This document shows, piece by piece, positions 1 through 6,978 of a DNA stretch of 46,551 nt (position 1 is the first letter of the stretch; each line of letters starts with the position of its first letter). This DNA is from an uncultured Parabacteroides sp. (GTDB lineage Bacteria > Bacteroidota > Bacteroidia > Bacteroidales > Tannerellaceae), in the NCBI GenBank assembly GCA_900770835.1, contig CAAGLQ010000259.1:1-46551 (forward strand). The letters run 5' to 3'. The translations under genes were made by a program, and so were the position numbers. The notes under the pieces are model-generated. The model saw only the letters and a program-made list of their open reading frames with translations, had not been told where the DNA came from and made no database searches.

Positions 1-305
1 ACACTATGAATACGAACATAAAAATTAGGATGCTTGTTTTTCATGAACTCAGCATAGGATAAGACAGATATAAGCGGTATAAATAAAACCAAGAGCAGAT
101 TATATCTTATCGCTCCGATGAAATCGAGATGCAAGAGCGAATGAATCGCTCTTTGCGAACCGCATCCAGGACATTTGAGTCCTGTTAGCATATAAAAAGG
201 GCACTTTGGAAATAATTCTACTTCTGAAGGATCAAACCAATAGTAAATCATCAAAAGTGCCCCGATTACTACTATATAGACAAATGCCGTTATTTGCTTT
301 ACCAC
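1..305 (-). CDS. DUF2752 family membrane protein (3' end outside window)
   Basis: A minus-strand reading frame starts at a GTG at 303-305 and runs off the window start, giving about 101 codons. An in-frame TGA lies just upstream, so the start must be this GTG or an internal ATG (residue 19). It has a hydrophobic helix at about residues 5-24, then the DUF2752 signature: Cys35, a CPGCG motif at 45-49 followed by an arginine (R52), and a second hydrophobic stretch at about 72-90. The CPGCG motif suggests metal or thiol chemistry in the membrane, but the family has no established function that I know. It lies 51 nt downstream of the GYF/dispanin gene on the same strand and is probably co-transcribed with it. 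The C-terminus is not visible. Confidence 0.75.
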   Translation of the reverse strand, partial: MVKQITAFVYIVVIGALLMIYYWFDPSEVELFPKCPFYMLTGLKCPGCGSQRAIHSLLHLDFIGAIRYNLLLVLFIPLISVLSYAEFMKNKHPNFYVRIHS

Positions 306-356
306 TATGCTATATAATATTCATAGATACTTGGATCATACGACCTGCATATATAT

Positions 357-791
357 TCAAACAGAAAGTGCTGCGATGAGAAGCCCAAATACATATAGAA
401 CTACAAATATGACAGCAGCTATGACTGCCCATATAGTCCATTTCTTGGCATTTTCAGAACAACGGATAGCATTCGCATAATCACCTCTCATATAATATGA
501 CTCAACCTTAGTGGCATTGACTATACCAACAATTCCAAAAGGCAGACAGCAGCAGATTGTCGCTAAAATTGATTGAACCAGCCAAGTATTAGGCATTATG
601 GTTTTAGTTTGCACGAGCTCAGGTGGAATCTCACTCAGTATATCAGCTAACTCTGGGACTTGAGATGCAGGTGTCCAATTCGAAAATCCAACCTTCCATA
701 TCATTGTATTGTGTGATATGGATTGATTCTTTAACTCTTCCAATGAGAAAGGACCTTTTTTTACATTGTTTGAGTAAATGTAGTACTCCAT
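357..791 (-). CDS. GYF_2 (DUF4339)-CD225/dispanin membrane protein
   Basis: This 144-residue protein has two recognisable modules. Residues 1-50 match the GYF_2/DUF4339 fold (YYIYSNNVKKGPFSLEEL, a tryptophan at W32, and a W-T-P-A motif), normally a peptide-binding domain. Residues about 68-142 match CD225/dispanin: a first hydrophobic segment with a CCC-L-P-F-G-I motif, a basic linker with GDY and AKKW motifs, then a C-terminal transmembrane helix. It is probably an inner-membrane protein with the GYF domain in the cytoplasm. Bacterial members have no proven role; the domain is related to eukaryotic IFITM proteins. The DUF2752 gene follows, a pairing I recall from other Bacteroidetes. No perfect promoter box is obvious directly upstream; a 7/8 match lies at 848-855. 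Confidence 0.8.
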   Translation of the reverse strand: MEYYIYSNNVKKGPFSLEELKNQSISHNTMIWKVGFSNWTPASQVPELADILSEIPPELVQTKTIMPNTWLVQSILATICCCLPFGIVGIVNATKVESYYMRGDYANAIRCSENAKKWTIWAVIAAVIFVVLYVFGLLIAALSV

Positions 792-854
792 TTTTTCATT
801 TGTATTTTCCTCGCCTCCCCCAGCTCCCCAGACAGCTTGGCATTCAACGAAAAT

Positions 855-1141
855 AAAAAAGGTGCGGGAAGCTTATTGCTCTATCCTAAAGTCAGGCTCT
901 CGCATTGCCCATGTCACAGATAAAGCATAACAACCCTCACCTCTAATGGATATAGTCATCCCGTCACAGAGCGTAACAGGACTGCATACCAAAGAAGTAG
1001 GGTGTTATTGCTATCATCTCCGTGACAAGTATCAAATTTGCGAGATTTGACTTTAGAAGATAATGTCAATAACACCTTTCGAAATAAAAAAATATCCGCT
1101 CCCCCTCTCTCAACGCTTTGAGTACCTTTACGGGGAGCGAA
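855..1141 (-). ncRNA. candidate structured small RNA, promoter to terminator
   Basis: A good Bacteroidetes promoter on the minus strand (1147-1178) points into this stretch, which holds no convincing ORF. Reading the minus strand there are three successive hairpins. The first (1139-1097) has an 8-bp GC-rich stem, an inner CTCAA/TTGAG stem and a following T-run at 1092-1086. The second (1076-1001) is a 76-nt near-palindrome closed by GGTGTTATTG/CAATAACACC. The third (942-861) is closed by GGTG-GGG against CCC-CACC and is followed by TTTTTT (860-855). The RNA would be about 285 nt if the first hairpin is read through, or about 55 nt if it terminates there. It does not show the conserved cores of RNase P RNA, tmRNA or SRP RNA. 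Existence and boundaries are inference. Confidence 0.3.
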
Positions 1142-1146
1142 CAGCG

Positions 1147-1178
1147 CAAAGGTAAAAGACATATTTGACATTATCAAC
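1147..1178 (-). promoter_or_regulatory. promoter without an obvious gene
   Basis: On the minus strand the -7 box TACCTTTG (1154-1147) matches TAnnTTTG perfectly. It is preceded after 20 nt by GTTG (1178-1175), one mismatch from the -33 TTTG. The predicted start of transcription (about 1140) falls at the foot of a GC-rich hairpin, and the nearest minus-strand coding start is about 350 nt further on. It may drive the candidate RNA or a long leader of the dispanin gene. Confidence 0.5.
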
Positions 1179-1235
1179 TTTGTGAACCAGTTTTTTCAGA
1201 ATTTGTGGCTGAAGTAGCGGCCGCCATCAGATGCA

Positions 1236-1291
1236 GTTTTTGATCATCATGCGCACACACATATATAGATGTGTGTGCGTGATGATAAAAA
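1236..1291. repeat. long imperfect inverted repeat
   Basis: The arms ATCATCA-TG-CGCACACACAT (1243-1262) and ATGTGTGTGCG-TGATGAT (1269-1286) pair over 18 bp with a 2-nt bulge around a 6-nt AT-rich loop. Flanking TTTTT (1237-1241) and AAAAA (1287-1291) runs extend the symmetry. It lies in gene-free DNA between the candidate RNA promoter and the 22-bp repeat array. It could act as a terminator on either strand, but there is no obvious gene ending into it from the left. Confidence 0.55.
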
Positions 1292-1326
1292 TTGAATGTT
1301 CAAAATTGAGTTGAGACGCAAATTTC

Positions 1327-1470
1327 ATTGCCGATGGTTTTGAAAAACGTTGCCCATCATTTCGGAAAACATTGCCGATAGTTTTTTCTCCTGTTGCCCA
1401 TGAATTTTTCTCCAGTTGCCCATGAAAATTTTCGCAGTTGCCCGTAGATTTTCGCAACGACAGGCAACGA
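1327..1470. repeat. 22-bp tandem repeat array, locus 1 (6 units plus inverted half-copy)
   Basis: Six consecutive units begin at 1327, 1349, 1371, 1393, 1415 and 1437, each exactly 22 bp. The head is conserved (RTTGCCSRT) and the tail varies but is rich in TTTT and AAAAC or TTTTC. The array ends with an inverted copy of the head (GGCAAC at 1463-1468). The same family with the same period is found at 30379-30498. It lies downstream of the M3 peptidase gene, beyond that gene's terminator. Units diverge from each other, so this is not a CRISPR array with identical repeats. Confidence 0.85.
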
Positions 1471-1487
1471 AAAGGAGGTCTATACAG

Positions 1488-1525
1488 AAAAAGGGGCAAA
1501 CACCGCTCAAACGGTATTTGCCCCT
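1488..1525 (-). terminator. Rho-independent terminator of the M3 peptidase genes
   Basis: A 14-bp stem pairs 1492-1505 with 1512-1525 (one G-T wobble) around a 6-nt loop. On the minus strand it is followed by TTTTT (1492-1488, partly in the stem). It lies 31 nt beyond the stop of the 1557-3716 gene. Confidence 0.85.
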
Positions 1526-1556
1526 CAATCTATCTACGCAATAAGTGCGCTGCGTC

Positions 1557-3716
1557 TTATTTCAAACCACGGTTCTTCAGCAACGGATCGGTACCCGGCT
1601 CTTTGCCACGGAAGTTCTTATACATTACCATCGCATCGTCGATACCACCCGGGGTCAATACATACTGACGGAACTTCTGCGCTACCTCCTGGTTGAAGAT
1701 GTCGCCCGTCTCAGTGTATGCCTCGTAAGCGTCGCAATCCAATACCTCAGACCAGATGTAGCTGTAATAGCCAGCGGTATAACCACCACCCATCGTATGG
1801 TTGAAGTAGGTTGAACGATAACGAGAAGGAATCTGCTTCAACAGACCACGGCGACCTAACGTCTCCTGCTCGAACGCCATCACGTCGAAGTTAGCCGGCA
1901 CCTGGTTCGTCTGATCCACAAACTTGATCACCTTCTGGTCGGTCGGCTCACCGCTCAACGCATGGAGATCCATATCCAAGTAAGAAGCTGCCAAATACTC
2001 AACGGTAGCAAAGCCCTGACCATACTTGCCGCTCTTATCCAACTTCTCGATCAACTCAGCGGGGATTACCTCACCGGTCTGATAGTGCTTTGCATAAACC
2101 TTCAATACCTCCGGCTCAAATGCCCAGTGCTCGTTCACCTGAGAAGGCAACTCCACGAAGTCGCGAGGAACACCTGAAACACCTGAGTAATGTACATCCT
2201 TGAAGAGGTTGTGCAAGCCATGACCAAACTCATGGAACAGCGTGTTCGCCTCATCCGCGCTCAACAACGCCGGCTGGCCCGGAGAGGGCTGCGTAAAGTT
2301 GGTTACGATCGTTACCACAGGCGGCACACGCTTGCCATCCTTGTAAGACTGCGGACGGTAAGTGCCACACCATGCGCCACCACGCTTGCTGGCACGGGGG
2401 AAGAAGTCGAAATAAACCAAACCTAACAAAGAGCCATCCTTGTCGGTTACCTCGAAGCACTGTGCCTCCTCGTAAGGCAACGGCATATCGTTCAACTGCT
2501 TGAAGTTGATACCATAGAGCTTGTTAGCTACATAGAAGACACCGTCACGTACGTTCTCTAACTTCAAATAAGGACGGATCTCGTTCTCATCCAAGTTGAA
2601 CTTCGCTTTCTTAGCCTTCTCGAAATAGTAGCGCCAATCCCAGCCTTCTGCCTCGAAATTGCCACCCTCTTTCTTGATCTCGGCATTGATGTCGGCCAAC
2701 TCCTCCTTCGCCTTCACCAAAGCGGGCTTCCAAACTTCATCCAACAGTTTATAAACATTCGCGGAGTTCTTCGCCATGCGATCCTCCAACACGAAAGAGG
2801 CATAGTCGTCATAACCCATCAATTTCGCCTTCGCCAAACGAGCGGCTACCAAGTCGCGTACAACGGCCTTGTTGTCGTTCTCGTTGTCGTGGTTGCCACG
2901 GTTGATGTAAGCCTCAAACATCTGCTTACGCAAATCACGCTTCTCAGAATACTGCAAGAAAGGCATCACGCTCGGATTCTGCAACGTGAAGACCCACTTG
3001 CCCTCCAAGCCCTGTGCCTTAGCGGTCGCAGCAGCTGTAGCGATCAAATTATCGGGCAGACCAGCCAAATCCTCCTCCTTGTCGATCACCAACTTATAAG
3101 CGTTGGTCTCTTTCAGCATGTTCTGGCCGAAAGTCAACTGCAGCATAGAGATCTTGCTGTTCAGCTCACGCAACTTTGCCTGATCCTCTTCAGAGAGGTT
3201 CGCACCACCCCGTACGAAATCCTTATAAGTCTCCTCCAACAGCTTCATCTGCTCCTTATCGAGACCCAAAGACTCACGCTTCTCATACACCGCCTTCACA
3301 CGAGCGAAAAGCTGCGGATTCAGGTTGATGTCATCGCTATACTTTGACAACAGCGGAGACATCTCGCGGCTCAACGCCTGCATCTCGTCGTTGGTGTTCA
3401 CACTGTTCTGACCACCAAAAACAGTCTGCACCTTGCGCAACAAAGCGCCCTGCTTATCCAATGCCGCAATGGTGTTCTCGAAGTTGGGCTCCTCCGGATT
3501 ATTGACAATGGCGTCAATCTCCTTACGTCCCTCTTCGATACCCGCCAAAATAGCCGGTTTGTAGTGCTCAAACTTGATCTGGTCAAAAGGAGGCACACCG
3601 TATGGCGTGTCATACTCTGCGAAGAAGGGATTCTCGCCCTCCGCAGATTTCTGCTCCGAAGAGCCGCAAGCGGTGAGCATCACTGCCAAGCCCGCTGCCA
3701 GGATTAACTTTTTCAT
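1557..3716 (-). CDS. dcp: M3 family oligopeptidase / dipeptidyl carboxypeptidase lipoprotein (copy 1)
   Basis: This 719-residue zinc metallopeptidase belongs to family M3 (thimet oligopeptidase / peptidyl-dipeptidase Dcp type), which trims short peptides. The HEFGH zinc motif is at about residues 495-499, and the typical C-terminal G-G-Y-T-A-G-Y-Y-S-Y segment is present. Length is normal for Dcp (about 680-720). The N-terminus (MKKLILAAGLAVMLTACGSS) is a lipoprotein signal with lipobox LTAC, so the enzyme is probably anchored in the envelope, unlike cytoplasmic E. coli Dcp. It is the downstream member of a tandem pair, 36 nt after its paralogue, and the two share long stretches of near-identical sequence. 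It carries about 14 extra residues near position 590 compared with copy 2. The exact specificity (dipeptidyl carboxypeptidase or endo-oligopeptidase) cannot be read from sequence. Confidence 0.93.
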   Translation of the reverse strand: MKKLILAAGLAVMLTACGSSEQKSAEGENPFFAEYDTPYGVPPFDQIKFEHYKPAILAGIEEGRKEIDAIVNNPEEPNFENTIAALDKQGALLRKVQTVFGGQNSVNTNDEMQALSREMSPLLSKYSDDINLNPQLFARVKAVYEKRESLGLDKEQMKLLEETYKDFVRGGANLSEEDQAKLRELNSKISMLQLTFGQNMLKETNAYKLVIDKEEDLAGLPDNLIATAAATAKAQGLEGKWVFTLQNPSVMPFLQYSEKRDLRKQMFEAYINRGNHDNENDNKAVVRDLVAARLAKAKLMGYDDYASFVLEDRMAKNSANVYKLLDEVWKPALVKAKEELADINAEIKKEGGNFEAEGWDWRYYFEKAKKAKFNLDENEIRPYLKLENVRDGVFYVANKLYGINFKQLNDMPLPYEEAQCFEVTDKDGSLLGLVYFDFFPRASKRGGAWCGTYRPQSYKDGKRVPPVVTIVTNFTQPSPGQPALLSADEANTLFHEFGHGLHNLFKDVHYSGVSGVPRDFVELPSQVNEHWAFEPEVLKVYAKHYQTGEVIPAELIEKLDKSGKYGQGFATVEYLAASYLDMDLHALSGEPTDQKVIKFVDQTNQVPANFDVMAFEQETLGRRGLLKQIPSRYRSTYFNHTMGGGYTAGYYSYIWSEVLDCDAYEAYTETGDIFNQEVAQKFRQYVLTPGGIDDAMVMYKNFRGKEPGTDPLLKNRGLK

Positions 3717-3752
3717 TCTTTCTTATTTAAATTATTGGATTACACTCAAATT

Positions 3753-5870
3753 TCATTTCAAGCCTCTGTTCTTCAGCAACGGATCAATGCTCGGCTTCTT
3801 GCCACGGAAGTTGACATACATATCCATCGCATCGTCGATACCACCCGGGGTCAAGACATACTGACGGAACTTCTGAGCCACCTCCTGATTGAAGATGTCG
3901 CCTGTCTCCTTATAGGCCTCGAACGCATCCGCATCAAGCACCTCGGCCCACATATAGCTGTAATAACCAGCGGTATAGCCGCCCTCCATCGTATGACCGA
4001 AGTAGGTCGTGCGGTAACGAGGCGGAATCTGACGAATCAAACCACGGTCGCCCATCACCTTGGCCTCGAACTTCTCGATGTCGAAATCCTGCGGGATCTC
4101 TTTCAATACGTGATAATCCATATCTAATAAGGAAGCGGCTACATACTCCGTCGTAGCGAAGCCCTGACCATACTTACCAGCCTTGATCATCTTATCCACC
4201 AACGCCTGCGGGATCACCTCGCCGGTCTGGTAATGCTTCGCATAGACCTTCAGCACCTCCGGCTCAACCGCCCAGTGCTCATCCACCTGCGAAGGCAGCT
4301 CCACAAAATCACGAGGCACATCGGCTACACCATAATAATGTACATCCCCGAAGAGGCTGTGCAGCGCATGACCAAACTCATGGAAGACGGTCTCGGTCTC
4401 ATCAGCTGTCAACAGCGCCGGTTGTCCCTCAGCGGGCTTGCTGAAGTTGAAGACAGTCGTCACGATCGGCGGCACACGCTTGCCATCCTGATAGGTTTGT
4501 GAGCGATAGCCACCGCACCAAGCGCCACCACCCTTGCCCGGACGGGTGAAGAAGTCCATATAAAGTACACCCAACGTCGTACCGTCCTTATCCTTGCACT
4601 CGAACGCAAACGCATCGGGGTCGGGCTTCGGAATATCCTTGATCTCTGTGAAGGTGATGCCATACAGTCTGTTAGCGGTATAGAAGATACCTTCACGCAC
4701 ATGGCTCAACTCGAAATAGGGACGCATCTCATTCTCATCGACGTTATACTTCGCCTTCTTGGCCTTCTCGAAATAGTAACGCCAATCCCAGCCTTCCGCC
4801 TCGAAGTCGCCGCCGGCCTTCTTGATCTCGGCATTGATGTCGGCCAACTCCTCTTTCGCCTTTGCCAAAGCCGGTGTCCACACTTGATTCAACAGATCAT
4901 AGACATTTTGCTCATCTTTCGCCATGTTCTCCTCCAAAACGAAAGCGGCATAGTCTTTATAGCCCATCAACTTTGCCTTCTCCAAACGAGCGGCTACCAA
5001 CTGCTTCACGATCTCTTTGTTATCGTTGGCATTGTTGTTATTGCCTCGGTTGGTATAAGCCTCGAAGATCTGCCGACGCAACTCACGGTTGTCCGCATAC
5101 TGCAAGAAAGGCATCACGCTCGGGTTATGCAACGTGAAGACCCACTTGCCTTCCAAGCCTTTCTCCTTGGCTGTCTCAGCAGCTTTCACTTTCACATCTT
5201 CAGACAAACCTGCCAAGTCGGCCTCGTTGTCAATGACCAACTGATAAGCATTCGTCTCTTTCAGCACGTTCTGGCTAAAGGTCAGCTGCAGCGTAGAGAT
5301 CTTCGTATTCAACTCACGCAACTTCGCCTGGTCAGCTTCCGACAAGTTCGCACCGCCTCTGGCAAAACCTTTATAGGTCTCCTCCAACAATTTCATTTGC
5401 TCCTTGTCAAGACCTAACTGATCCTTCTGCTCATAGACCGCCTTCACACGGGCGAACAACTTCGGGTTCATGCGAATATCATCCGAGTGCTTGGACAACA
5501 TCGGATAAAACTCCTGCTCCAACGCCTGAATCTCATCGTTCGTGTTCACGCTCGACTGACCACCAAAGGCGTACATCACCTTCTGCAGCAATTGGCCACA
5601 TTGATCGAGCGCCACAATCGTGTTCTCGAAAGTGGGCTCTTCGGGATTGGAAACAATAGCCTCAACCTCCTTGGCATGTTCTTCCATACCCTTCAATAAC
5701 GCTGGCTTGTAATGCGCTACTTCGATCTGGTCAAAAGGTGGAACGCCAAAAGGTGTGGTGTACTCCGTGAAAAACGGATTGGGTGTAGTCTTGGCTACAT
5801 CACTTTGCTGTTGAGAGGAACAAGCTCCCAAAATAACCGCTAAACCAGCGGCCATTAGCATTTTGTTCAT
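3753..5870 (-). CDS. dcp: M3 family oligopeptidase / dipeptidyl carboxypeptidase lipoprotein (copy 2)
   Basis: This 705-residue M3 metallopeptidase is the upstream paralogue of the gene at 1557-3716. HEFGH zinc ligands are at about residues 497-501. The signal is again a lipoprotein one (MNKMLMAAGLAVILGACSS, lipobox LGAC). The N-terminal body (NPFF-EY-TPFGVPPFDQI), the central W-D-W-R-Y-Y-F-E-K segment and the C-terminal LTPGGIDDAM block are shared with copy 1. It is probably the first gene of a two-gene operon. The upstream 146 nt is divergent from the FabK-like gene and has only an imperfect -7 box (TATCTTCG, 5912-5905). Both copies keep all visible catalytic residues, so neither looks decayed. 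Together they suggest strong investment in envelope oligopeptide breakdown. Confidence 0.93.
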   Translation of the reverse strand: MNKMLMAAGLAVILGACSSQQQSDVAKTTPNPFFTEYTTPFGVPPFDQIEVAHYKPALLKGMEEHAKEVEAIVSNPEEPTFENTIVALDQCGQLLQKVMYAFGGQSSVNTNDEIQALEQEFYPMLSKHSDDIRMNPKLFARVKAVYEQKDQLGLDKEQMKLLEETYKGFARGGANLSEADQAKLRELNTKISTLQLTFSQNVLKETNAYQLVIDNEADLAGLSEDVKVKAAETAKEKGLEGKWVFTLHNPSVMPFLQYADNRELRRQIFEAYTNRGNNNNANDNKEIVKQLVAARLEKAKLMGYKDYAAFVLEENMAKDEQNVYDLLNQVWTPALAKAKEELADINAEIKKAGGDFEAEGWDWRYYFEKAKKAKYNVDENEMRPYFELSHVREGIFYTANRLYGITFTEIKDIPKPDPDAFAFECKDKDGTTLGVLYMDFFTRPGKGGGAWCGGYRSQTYQDGKRVPPIVTTVFNFSKPAEGQPALLTADETETVFHEFGHALHSLFGDVHYYGVADVPRDFVELPSQVDEHWAVEPEVLKVYAKHYQTGEVIPQALVDKMIKAGKYGQGFATTEYVAASLLDMDYHVLKEIPQDFDIEKFEAKVMGDRGLIRQIPPRYRTTYFGHTMEGGYTAGYYSYMWAEVLDADAFEAYKETGDIFNQEVAQKFRQYVLTPGGIDDAMDMYVNFRGKKPSIDPLLKNRGLK

Positions 5871-6016
5871 AACCTAAATATAAATGTATTTAAATTTCAA
5901 GGCGCGAAGATAAGAAAGTTTTAGGGATTCTTTACTTTCAAATTGTTATTCGCACGCGTTAAAAATAAAAATTATCGCTATCTTAGCGCACCAATTTATC
6001 ATAAAGATTTGAAATC

Positions 6017-6952
6017 ATGAATAGAATATGTGAGCTTTTCAATATACAATATCCTATTATACAAGGAGGTATGGTATGGTGCAGCGGGTGGAGATTGGCT
6101 GCCGCAGTGAGTAACGCAGGAGGTTTGGGTCTATTAGGCGCAGGCTCCATGCACCCGGAGGTTTTGCGTGAGCATATCCGTAAATGCCAGGCTGCTACCA
6201 CTAAGCCCTTTGGTGTGAACGTCCCCCTGATGTATCCGGAGATCGAGACAATCATGCAGATTATCATGGAAGAAGGAGTAAAGATCGTTTTCACCTCAGC
6301 CGGTAATCCCAAGACCTGGACCGCCCGTCTGCAAGCCGCAGGCATCAAGGTGGCGCATGTGGTAAGTAGTGCCAAGTTCGCCGCCAAATGCGAGGAGGCA
6401 GGTGTTGATGCGATTGTAGCAGAGGGATTCGAGGCCGGTGGACATAACGGTCGTGAGGAGACCACCACACTTTGTCTAATCCCGGCCGTTCGGAAAGCTA
6501 CCTCACTTCCTTTGTTAGCTGCTGGCGGCATCGCTACCGGTGAAGGGCTGTTGGCTGTCATGGCTTTAGGCGCAGAGGGCGCACAGATTGGTACTCGTTT
6601 CGCCTTAACCAAGGAGAGTTCCGCCCACGAGAACTTCAAGCAACTTTGCCTCAACCTCAAAGAGGGCGACACCAAACTGCTGTTGAAGAAGCTCTCTCCT
6701 ACCCGTTTAGTGAAAGGTGATTTCACCACCGCAGTCGAGGAGGCCGAAGCACGAGGTGCCTCCGCAGAGGAGTTGCGCGAGCTGTTAGGCAAGGGCCGTG
6801 CGAAAAAGGGTATTTTCGAGGGAGACTTACAAAACGGAGAGTTAGAGATCGGGCAAATCGCCTCTTTGTTCCATGAAGAGCAAAGCGTGGCAGAAGTCAT
6901 GGAGGAGATTATAAACGCTTTCGAGGCTGCCAAGCAGCGTATGATTGAATAA
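6017..6952 (+). CDS. FMN-dependent oxidoreductase, FabK / nitronate monooxygenase family
   Basis: This 311-residue TIM-barrel flavoprotein has the pattern shared by FabK enoyl-ACP reductases and nitronate monooxygenases (2-nitropropane dioxygenases). It starts with an I-QGGM motif (residues about 17-21), then SNAGGLGLLGAG, NVPLM, an E-G-F-E-A-G-G-H-N-G motif near 138-148, and AAGGIATGEG followed by GAEGAQIGTRF for phosphate binding. FabK proteins have the same EAGGH segment, so a role in the last step of fatty acid elongation is plausible, but many Bacteroidetes also have FabI and family labels are unreliable. Length fits the family. The Nudix-AlaX gene follows after 26 nt on the same strand and may be co-transcribed. 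Confidence 0.85.
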   Translation: MNRICELFNIQYPIIQGGMVWCSGWRLAAAVSNAGGLGLLGAGSMHPEVLREHIRKCQAATTKPFGVNVPLMYPEIETIMQIIMEEGVKIVFTSAGNPKTWTARLQAAGIKVAHVVSSAKFAAKCEEAGVDAIVAEGFEAGGHNGREETTTLCLIPAVRKATSLPLLAAGGIATGEGLLAVMALGAEGAQIGTRFALTKESSAHENFKQLCLNLKEGDTKLLLKKLSPTRLVKGDFTTAVEEAEARGASAEELRELLGKGRAKKGIFEGDLQNGELEIGQIASLFHEEQSVAEVMEEIINAFEAAKQRMIE

Positions 6953-6978
6953 TTCAAAATTCATAACTCAAATTTACA

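Noticed and set aside
816..830. CCCCCAGCTCC stretch resembling a tmRNA 3' end (possible attachment-site remnant)
   Set aside because: Only about 11 bases match, with no T-arm stem, no tag peptide and no integrase nearby. Chance is more likely.
956..1177. 73-codon minus-strand ORF
   Set aside because: Its start lies upstream of the promoter box at 1147-1154 and it reads through two strong hairpins. The composition is not protein-like.
1327..1470. CRISPR array
   Set aside because: Units diverge along their whole length, there are no unique spacers between identical repeats, and no cas genes are in the window.
792..1556. tRNA, rRNA or RNase P RNA in the largest gene-free gap
   Set aside because: I could not find a cloverleaf, rRNA segments, or the conserved RNase P core bases on either strand by eye.
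4701..5417. 238-codon open frame on the plus strand
   Set aside because: Antisense shadow of the second M3 peptidase; Leu/Ile/Gln-rich translation with no recognisable domain.
5983..6957. Long open frame (324 codons) on the minus strand
   Set aside because: It is exactly antisense to the FabK-like gene. Its translation is Ser/Ala/Pro-rich without family features, as expected from the reverse of a well-coded gene.
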